Assembly: GCA_021521415.1 (NCBI GenBank)
Contig: JAIQDT010004986.1
Coordinates: 157,071 to 221,070, forward strand
Origin: Bidens hawaiensis
Lineage: Eukaryota; Streptophyta; Magnoliopsida; Asterales; Asteraceae
Length of the DNA: 64,000 bases
Direction: 5' to 3'
The notes below the pieces were generated by a model that saw only the letters and a list, made by a program, of their open reading frames with translations, was not told the DNA's origin and searched no databases. The position numbers and the translations under genes were made by a program. Within the stretch, counting starts at the first letter, position 1; every line of letters starts with the position of its first letter. Shown piece by piece: positions 57,001-64,000 of the stretch.

Positions 57001-57754
57001 TTAGTTTTCTCGTAAATCCCCTCGTTTTATTGATTTATAAATATTTTTTGGGGAAAAGTATGTAAACTAAGGGTTATATATTTTACAAATTGTGTTAAAT
57101 GGGATGAGTCATTATGAAAGGAAAAACCGTTAACCTAGAGAGAAAGGGCCTAAAAATATTGGTAGATCTATCGGGCGACGCCCCGCTCTTCCAGTCACTC
57201 TGGTTGAAAAGGTGAGAATATTTTGATTTTGGTATGTATCAGGTTTATCATATTGATAGTCATACATGTGTTGTACTCTTTGCTCGTTTACAAATAACAC
57301 ATTTTGGTTATGAAATATATAGTTATGTTTGGAAAAATGGAAATTAGATTCTCATTGAAAAGAATGGTGAATAATGAAATTTATCATTGATAAGAATGAT
57401 GAATAAATTGGAGTAAAGTCGAGAACTGTTACATCCCGGTTTTTAATTGAGAAACTCACCCACATTCGTGTTGACAAAATTATTTTAACATAATTTTCAG
57501 GTAAATGAGAACTTTGGAGGCATCGCGAGGGATGGGATGGGACGAAGAACGCGTCTGGTTTTGATGTTATGGCGTGTGTGGACTTGTAATAATAATAGTT
57601 TACGTAAATTTAGACATGTGCACTCTGATGAATAAACAAGTCCTTTATTATACTTAAGCATTCTGTTTCATGATTTGGCTATCGGCATTTGTCATTACCG
57701 GATATTAACTTAGTTAAGTCTTCCGCTGCTAAGATAGATTTTCGGGGTGTGACA
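54025..57754 (+). repeat. Element G 3' LTR, 3.73 kb
   Basis: Starts TGTGAAACCCC after the polypurine tract and ends GGGGTGTGACA. From about 55185 it matches 8825-11970. Its first 1.1 kb has no partner in the window because element F displaced that part of the 5' copy. GT-rich runs at 55025-55240. No coding content. Confidence 0.85.
57000..57500 (+). other. Predicted intron position within G 3' LTR
   Basis: Equivalent of 11213-11716. The acceptor TAATTTTCAG|GTAAATG is kept. The donor has changed to GTTAGT, so this copy may splice poorly. Confidence 0.25.
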
Positions 57755-58282
57755 TAAGCCCTATCCGGCGTGTAAGTCTCCGCAGCGTATAAGTTGTCTA
57801 GCGCATAAGTCATACATTTACGTTTTACATATACGTCACCCTTATACATATGCGGAATGCACATAATTATGCGGCACATACATATGTGTATATACATATA
57901 CCTACATATGCGTCCTTATATATACATATACGACACATACATATGCGTCCATACATATACATATACGACACATACATATGCGTCCATGCATATACATATA
58001 CGGCACATACATATGCGTATATACATATTCAAATACGGCACATACATATGCATTGTAGATACATATACGCTAGGTATACTTATACGGCGTATACTTATAC
58101 GACGTAAGGTTCTGTTCAGCTCTCTATTTCGTGTTTTTTTAAGATTTTTTCGATTCCGGCGCCGTCAGCCACCGTTAACCACCATGGTTGGCCGGAGTTT
58201 GATCGTTTATGAATTAGGTAGCTTCGGGGTGTCTAGTTCTGAACTACGTGGCCTTAAGCTCGTTTTTTGTTGATTAAACACC
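57755..58282. other. Flank of element G: minisatellite and GC-rich leader-like sequence
   Basis: No gene seen. 57755-57850 has CGTATAAG/GCATAAG repeats that grade into the 35 bp minisatellite. 58140-58200 has CCGGCGCCGTCAGCCACCG, like plant leaders. TAAGC at 57755 would be G's target duplication, but the left partner is outside the window. Confidence 0.5.
57880..58060. repeat. 35 bp minisatellite
   Basis: CGACACATACATATGCGTCC recurs at 57931, 57966 and 58001 with exact 35 bp spacing. Degenerate units lie on both sides. Units carry TATGCG and runs of CATATA. The open frames read through it (HIHMRPYIYIYD type) are an artefact of the repeat. Confidence 0.85.
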
Positions 58283-59025
58283 CAGATAAAGCTAGATCTA
58301 GATTCAAACGACTCATTCGGCGTCACGGGCTGCGAAACAACTAACCCGTTTACTATCAACTTCATTACTTTATCAATAATCATGCCCGTTATATCATCCT
58401 ACAAATTTCCATGCAAATCCGTAAACGAAAAGTAAACATTTTTAACAAAAACGTACCTTTGAGGTTTATGATCGAAATCACTCGAATAGACCAAAACCAT
58501 ATCAAACAAACTCGAAATTGAGTGATTCAAGCGGTCACAGAACCGCCTCACCCCGATCTACAAACCCATCAGCTCACCTTCTCCCGACAATGCCGCTAGA
58601 GTCGCCGGAAAAGCTGAACAATGGCCGGAAAATTCCATTTATAGCTGTTACGGTTTTGCAGATAAAAACCGGACTCCCGGCCTCTGATTGAAGATCAGAT
58701 TGGTGGAAATCTTCATTTATATGTCATGAGCACTCAGTTAGAACTTGAGACCTATCCGATAGTTAGATCTCGGATAATCGTTGTGTCTTTGTGGGCTATT
58801 TTCTCAAAAACAGGAATTGGAGAAATGTGTGTTTTCTTGAGGTTTGGAGGCAAGGATGGTTATGAATGATATGGTGGCTATATTTATAGGATGAGGGTAG
58901 GGTTTCATTTTTAACTTTTCTCTAATGACACTTATTCCCCTACTGCTTTAGATAATCACATTTATCTATATAATTTAATTAAAACCAATTCCTTTAAACT
59001 ATTAAACGAAATTTGGGATGTTACA
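58283..59025 (-). repeat. Element H left direct repeat (LTR-like, 3' LTR on minus strand)
   Basis: Similar to about 61380-62310. Its right edge reads, on the minus strand, TGTAACATCCCAAATTTCG, a chromovirus-type LTR start. It is preceded on that strand by GTTTCGAGGATGAAACCTC (59046-59064), matching the TTTCGAGGACGAAA tail typical before such LTRs. TATA-like CTATAAATATAG lies at about 58872-58884. A donor-like AAG|GTACGT sits at 58451-58459. The left limit is unclear. Confidence 0.7.
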
Positions 59026-59837
59026 AGTCAATCCACCTTATAAGAGGTTTCATCCTCGAAACCTGCTTAGTCCTTGTAAAAGCAATACTTCCAGTATTCA
59101 CATCCTTTCTTTAGCTTCCTAGCTTACCAGTTTATCCTTTGTCTTACAATCATCGAGTGATGTTAATTAGTTTTAGCCGTCCATAGTAGCTTGTCCATGA
59201 AGTCCTCGATGTTACGCTTCCTTATCTAGACTTAGCAAGTTCCCATCATTTCCTTAAGAATGCTTTTATTTCTTGTCTTTCAAACAGAAATATTGCACTT
59301 ACCATCACCACACTAAGCATTGAATGACTCTTCTATCTAATTACAACTTTTAGCAAATATACTGATTTTCGATATATTGAAAACATATTAATTCCAAAAA
59401 GGAAACCTTTCCAGTTTCTCCTTAAGGATTACTTTTTCAAATCCCTTTGTTTATTCCTCAAGATAGAACACTTCTTGCAATTCTTGAGCACATCCATTGC
59501 ATATGTTGTCAGAAAACCCCTTAAGTTACCACTTAAACATTCTTTCATTCTTAGCTCTGCATCAACACGTAGGGTTCATGAGTTATAGCTGTCTAAGGTA
59601 GCTTGATAATGAAATCCATGATGATACATCTTCCTTTCATTGACTAATCAAGTCTCACCTCGTCCTATGAATCCATTTTTGTTTGTTGCTGCATATCAGG
59701 CTGCCTGATACATCATAACTAATTATCTTAACCGACTTCCTTTCAGGGCATTTCTTGACCTTCATAAGGACATTTACAATACCATTCTATCCCTTTTGTT
59801 CTAGAGGACTTTCCTCTCATGATCACATGTTCTTCGG

Positions 59838-60543
59838 GTTCTTTTTCGGGTTTCGAGTTTTTCGGGTCGGGTACTTCGGGTTTCAAAGTTTTAAATCTTA
59901 ACACGAAACCCAACCCATATCTCTCATGGGTTTTTTGGGGTTCGGGTAATTCGGGTTCAGGTTTTTTCGGGTTGGGTTAATCGGGTTTCAAGTATCCTAG
60001 AAAACAAAACAAAAAACAAAACAAAAAAAACAAAAAAAATCTTCAATGCTAAAATTAAAACAACATATTCTTCTTTGCTGGAACGCAAATAATCAAATAA
60101 TAAACCAACTAAACTTGATAAAACATTTCAAAAGAATAATAAAACTATGTAACTAACTCGAACCATAATCTTCTTCAATCGGACGTGATTTGATTGTTTG
60201 ATTACGGTTGCTATTAGTAATAAACGGAAAACATAAATTAACAATAAACAGTCGATTCTTAATAGTTGGAATGACAACAATCGATTAGGGTCAAATTTTG
60301 ATAACTTTAGTGGCTAAGGCTAAGCCTATTATACCTAAAAATATATTTAATTCCAAAACAAAAAGTTTATTCGGGTTGACCCGAAACTTATAAATCAAAA
60401 CCCGAAAACCAACCAGAATTACTTCGGTTCGGGTTCGGGTTAGTCTTTTCTCGAGTTCGGATTTTTCGGTTCGGGTTAGTTTGGGTTCGGGTATGGGTTT
60501 TTTCGGGTTGGGTATCGGGTTTTCGGTAAAAGTGACAGCCCTA
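59838..60543. mobile_element. Possible hAT-type fragment with CGGGTT-rich ends
   Basis: Both ends are rich in TTCGGGTT and CCCGAA. The right end reads, in reverse complement, TAGGGCTGTCACTTTTACC, like the CAGGGGTGTCA-type terminal repeats of plant hAT elements. I could not find the partner terminal repeat on the left or an 8 bp duplication, so this may be a fragment. Confidence 0.35.
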
Positions 60544-60972
60544 CATATCATACACTTACCACTTAAGGTAAGTGTATTAACTAATCAAATCGAGTATGCA
60601 CACAGCCCCGAAAACATGACAAGGAAATGGGGCTAGAAACTCACCTGTCTCATGTTTCTTTCCGAGTTAATAGTGATTCATTTCTTTAATTGAGCTCGGC
60701 TAACTGTATATAAATTACGTGTATTAATTACTGGCCCTAACCACATCATTTAAGTTTCAGCAGAATGGCTAAGTCTGGTCTATTCTAATGGCCTTTTCCC
60801 CTTTCCATTCGAATACACTTGTATTCGAATGTATTAAAATACAACTCATTATATTCGAATGGCCCATTTTACTTGAACAACATTGTATTCAAATAGGTTG
60901 ATTGGAACATGCATTCGAACAGGATGGTATTCAAGGGAATTGTATTCGAATTAAATTTGTATTCTAAAAAGA

Positions 60973-61070
60973 TTGTATGTGAATACAATTGTATGCGAAT
61001 AGTATTGTATGCGAATACAATTGTATGCGAACAATATTGTATGCGAATACAATTGTATGCGAGTAGAAAT
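60973..61070. repeat. 16 bp tandem repeat, six units
   Basis: GTATGCGA (first unit GTATGTGA) starts at 60975, 60991, 61007, 61023, 61039 and 61055, an exact 16 bp period. Unit is about TTGTATGCGAATACAA, nearly palindromic. Looser TATTCGAATG motifs surround it from 60830 to 61210. Confidence 0.9.
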
Positions 61071-61379
61071 TGTATTCTTCATTTCTGTATTTCTTTCTTC
61101 TTTCCTTCCTTCCTTTCTTTCTCTTTCTATTTGAGTGTTCACCATTCGAATACTTTACTATATTCGAACCCATGTTCATTCGAATACTTGTTTCATTCGA
61201 ATACAATCCACTGTTGGGTTTTTTACCACCTTATTCACATTTTCCTTTCATACACTAACATCCATTCACATAGTTTAGTATTATATATCTTCCTAACGGT
61301 TTTTCCTTTCCATACTAGACCAAGATCTAGCTTGTTTATCCATAAAGCTTGAACCTTTATTGGTTTTAAACGCATTTAA

Positions 61380-62310
61380 GCTAGATCTAGGGTTTCTTAG
61401 TGAACCGTGTTTAGTAACAAGTTCTTTAAGTTCACTTTTAACATCAAGTTTACATTTTTAGGGTATAACAATACCCGATTTACTATCCTACCAAGTTTCA
61501 TGCAAAACCGACTTCGTTTACCCGTCCTTTTCACGAACCGAACACTACTCATTTTACCCGAAACAAACCAACTAACCCGTTTATTATCAAGTTCATTACT
61601 TTATCAACAATCAAGACCCGATCTATCATCCTACCATTTTTCACGTAAATCCGTATTCGAAAAGTAAACATTTTTAACAAAAAGGTACCTTTGATGTTTA
61701 TAATCAAAATCACTTGAATAGACCAAAACCATATCAAATGAACTCGGAATTGAGTGATTCAATCGGCCACGGAACCATCTCGCCCCTATCTACAAACCCA
61801 TCAGCTCGCCTTTGCCGGAAAAACCACCGTTACAGTCACCGGAACAACTGAACAGTCGCCGGAATCTTTAATTTTGAGCTGATACGGTTTTGATGATAAA
61901 AACCGGACTTCCAACCCTCTGATTGAAGATCTAATCGGTGGAAATATTCATTTATATACCATGAACACTCAGTTAAAATTTGATACTGATCCGACGGTTA
62001 GATCTTCGGGAATCTTTGTGTGTTTGTGGGTGGTTTTCTAAAAAACGGGAATTGGAAAAGTGTGTGTTTTTTAGGGTGTAGAGATGTGTGAAAATGGAAA
62101 GAATTTGGGTTTTAAGGGGTATTTATACTCCATTATGCCCATGGACCTTAGTCCCATATTTCCTTTTTGGTCCATATTTAATTTCATCAAATTGCCTACT
62201 TATCCTTACATCCTTATTATTTTATTAATTATCTACTAACTCAAGTAAACTTTTCCACCGTTAATAAATAATATATTAAATATTATTCTTAGAAATTTCG
62301 AGGTGTTACA
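61380..62310 (-). repeat. Element H right direct repeat (LTR-like, 5' LTR on minus strand)
   Basis: Matches 58283-59025 over GAAACAA..CTAACCCGTTTA, ACGAAAAGTAAACATTTTT, ATTGAGTGATTCAA and the stretch to GAGGTGTTACA at 62310. On the minus strand it starts TGTAACACCTCG, has GAGTATAAATACC (about 62117-62130) as a TATA box and a CCGGCGAC-rich leader (about 61810-61870). 61210-61380 shows no clear match, so the inner limit is uncertain. Confidence 0.7.
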
Positions 62311-62369
62311 CTTAAAAAGTCTTTTGAAAAATACAGTAGGTAGCCGTTATTTTTTTATGAGAGATACTG
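62311..62369. other. Flank right of element H
   Basis: Short AT-rich stretch. CTTAA (62311-62315) would be H's target duplication, but no partner was identified. Confidence 0.4.
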
Positions 62370-62553
62370 TATTGTATCGAATATTAAGAGACAATATTAG
62401 AAAAAAATTTGTAGTTTGGGGGTATATTGTTTTACCAGATAAGGTTCATATGGTATTAAACAACACTTTGTAAAATGAAGTATCAACTTGTTTGGCTGGA
62501 TCAAATGCAAATATTATGCTTACAACGAAAGATCAAGTTGTAGCATATGCCTA
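62370..62553 (+). pseudogene. Possible NB-ARC (NLR resistance gene) relic
   Basis: One frame reads ILRDNIRKKFVVWGYIVLPD, one stop, then NEVSTCLAGSNANIMLTTKD and QVVAYA before a stop at 62551. KKFVVxxxIxLPD sits where NB-ARC has its kinase-2 strand (KKxLVVLDDVW), and GSNANIMLTTKDQ resembles the RNBS-B/GSRIxLTTR motif at the expected spacing of about 30 residues. P-loop and downstream motifs are absent and the kinase-2 aspartates are lost. It is short, so chance similarity is possible. Confidence 0.3.
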
Positions 62554-63967
62554 GTCGAAGGTCTTTTATAACTCTTTTCCATCCGGTTGTAATATTTGAT
62601 TATGTTTTTCAATAATCACATGTTACATGTTTTTCATAATCCTCATTTTTACTAGAACTATCCTTGAATCCGGGTAGTAATTAACCACATGAATGTTTCT
62701 AGTAAATGAGGGAAAGTTTTTGAAAACAAATAAAAAGAGAGGGAGTCATTTACTAGAAGTTTCTGAAAATAAACAAAAACATAAGCCTAACTAGATATAA
62801 TACAATACCGTCTTTTCTGAATTCTTGTCTAGAAGCGTCATGTGAAAGTAGTTTTCCATTTTTTCCAAACCGCAACTTCAAAATACGGCATAATTTTATT
62901 CGACATGGAATATGTTTACATGATGATTTAAACTTATGTGTTAAAATCAAGTTACCTGAATTTGTGGGAGAAAGTCTTTACTTTTTTAATAGTGGAGTGG
63001 TAGATGAATAGGATGGTTTTATATTTGGTTTTTTTATTGGGTTTTGTGATTTATAGAGGTGTCATATTAAAATATATTATTTTTACCACGTAAGCGTTTT
63101 ATCTTAGCGTATTATGTAATCGTATTAACATTTAAACTTCATCAACATTTTAACATATAACCATAAACATTAAATTAAACGCCATCATACAAAACAAAAC
63201 ACAAACTAAACATCTAAATCCCCATGAAACAGAACTTTTTTTCTACCCAATTAATCTGCTTTTTTGATAACTTCAACCCCATTTTCCTTGTGATTCATGT
63301 TGTTTGACACGATAGTAACTGTGTTAACCATATACCTAGACACCAGTACATAGCATGAAGCATGTTTTCAGATACTTGACAACTTTTGTCTTGAACTCAC
63401 TTTCTGGTTGCATCATCATTTCTTCATGCGCATTAAGCGTTTTGTTTTTTTCTTAGAAAAGATGTTGCTTTGATTATTGAATAACTGACAAAAAAGTTTG
63501 ATCCTTTCCCTTTTCAAGGTTAAACCTTGCTTTCACAATGCTCTTCATGGCTTTGTCACTTGATATCATTTTTATTTTTTGATAAGTTTTTTTGTGAGAC
63601 TATTTTTTTATGATATATAGACTCAGTTTATTAAATTCTTGGTAGTTGGAGGAAGTGAGTTTATTTAATGTAAATTAAGTTCTTGTAATTAAGTTTCATA
63701 TAGACTATCATTACAACATAGTAGCAATAAATATATCAAGTCATATTAAGTTTAATAAATTGAGCGTATTAATATTTTAAACGCACTAGAGCGTATTAGT
63801 GTTTATTTTATTTTATTTTATTTTATTTTATTTTTGCTACTATTTGATCCGTGAGAAAAGTAGAAAAATGGGCTAATTTTTATTGTTTATTTGTTATTAT
63901 TTAGTCCGTGAGAATATTTTTTTTTGTCTATAAAAGTTATAAACGCACATTTTTATTATAGGTTAGA
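62554..63967. other. Flanking DNA without a clear gene
   Basis: AT-rich. On the minus strand 63390-63570 has short open pieces (MISSDKAMKSIVKARFNLEK; HEEMMMQPESEFKTKVVKYL) in different frames with stops, possibly a decayed exon of unknown family. (TTTTA)n lies at 63805-63835. TTATAG|GTTAG at 63954-63964 could be a 3' splice site just before the start codon at 63968. Confidence 0.4.
63805..63835. repeat. (TTTTA)n microsatellite
   Basis: Six ATTTT units. Confidence 0.9.
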
Positions 63968-64000
63968 ATGGATGCCTCATCATCATCTTCTTCAACATCC
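63968..64000 (+). CDS. Possible start of a coding sequence, cut by window end
   Basis: ATG followed by ten codons, reading M-D-A, six Ser, Thr, Ser, open to the last base. Ser-rich N-termini are common in plant proteins and in PIF/Harbinger-type transposase ORFs. TATAAAAG lies at about 63931. Too short to identify. Confidence 0.25.
   Translation, partial: MDASSSSSSTS

Larger units (their letters stand above)
8825..57754 (+). mobile_element. Element G: Tekay/Del-like Ty3-gypsy chromovirus, heavily interrupted
   Basis: Ordered remnants on the plus strand are 5' LTR, degenerate primer site, small upstream ORF, gag with zinc knuckles, protease, RT, RNase H, integrase (split at 18378/52974), GPY/F module, chromodomain and 3' LTR. 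The chromodomain and LTR ends place it with Tekay/Del chromoviruses. Every coding module has stops or frameshifts, so it is dead. It hosts element F, a Helitron, a solo LTR and copia A. Joining across A and the solo LTR, leaving one target copy each, keeps the reading frame. Confidence 0.85.
59026..61379 (-). mobile_element. Element H interior, non-coding
   Basis: Starts with the polypurine-side tail and then has no recognisable gag or pol. An internal repeat pair is visible (GTAGCTTGTCCATGAAGTCC near 59187 and GTAGCTTGATAATGAAATCC near 59600). It contains hAT-like CGGGTT-rich sequence at 59838-60543 and 16 bp tandem repeats at 60973-61070. No primer-binding site was found, so H is a tentative solo or derivative element. 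Confidence 0.45.

Noticed and set aside
57880..58060. CRISPR-like array
   Set aside because: The units are contiguous 35 bp repeats with no unique spacers, in plant nuclear DNA.
57857..58273. 138-residue open frame rich in His, Ile and Tyr
   Set aside because: It is a reading of the 35 bp minisatellite. Several frames are open because the unit contains few stops.
59838..60543. Telomere-type repeat block
   Set aside because: The unit is CGGGTT/TTCGGG, not the plant telomere TTTAGGG, and it is not in tandem register.

Overview
This window is plant nuclear DNA made almost wholly of nested transposable elements. Four independent elements carry a primer-binding site complementary to plant initiator-Met tRNA (TGGTATCAGAGCC type or close variants). 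The coding remnants are plant-type Ty1/copia, chromodomain Ty3/gypsy (Tekay/Del-like) and RTE-type LINE. DNA between elements is AT-rich and full of microsatellites. A eudicot is likely. Asteraceae is my guess from the look of the elements, but nothing here proves it. I see no complete host gene, tRNA, rRNA or CRISPR array.

Layout, outermost to innermost. (1) An LTR-like direct-repeat pair at about 58.3-59.0 and 61.4-62.3 kb (element H, minus strand, no coding interior) lies at the right. Beyond it, 62.3-64.0 kb is the only stretch that looks like host sequence: a possible NB-ARC relic and a start codon at 63968 that runs off the window. (2) A decayed Tekay/Del-like chromovirus (element G, plus strand) spans 8825-57754. 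It has very long LTRs (3' copy 3.7 kb), a degenerate upstream ORF, gag, PR, RT, RNase H, integrase and a chromodomain. (3) Four insertions broke G: element F (1-8824, about 2.5 kb LTRs, non-coding interior) in its 5' LTR, a 513 bp Helitron (9716-10228) in the same LTR, a 1,757 bp solo LTR (13461-15217) in gag, and copia element A (18379-52968) in integrase. (4) Element A (plus strand, old) was split by element B (25097-51606, minus strand), a SIRE/Maximus-like copia element with an extra ORF downstream of pol. (5) Element B was hit twice: by copia element C (36218-44435, minus strand) in RNase H and by an RTE LINE (30872-35055, plus strand) in the spacer between pol and the extra ORF.

Target-site duplications support the order: AACTA for A, GTATG for B, GTACG for C, GGAGT for the solo LTR and a 17 bp repeat for the LINE. 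The open frame or aligned sequence resumes across each junction. LTR divergence agrees. C's two LTRs appear identical except for a T-run of 29 versus 31, B's differ at roughly 5-6% of positions, and A's differ more, including length. C has one uninterrupted 1,336-residue Gag-Pol frame with all catalytic motifs and is the only plausibly active element. A and C belong to the same copia family, so an old member carries a young relative two nesting levels inside it.

The most interesting signals are the extra ORF of element B, an array of hairpin-forming inverted repeats in B's U3 built from a motif (core TAACGAA) scattered through the rest of B, predicted introns inside the long LTRs of F, G and perhaps H, a repeated 19-20 bp motif in the leaders of A and C, and a small extra ORF upstream of gag in G.
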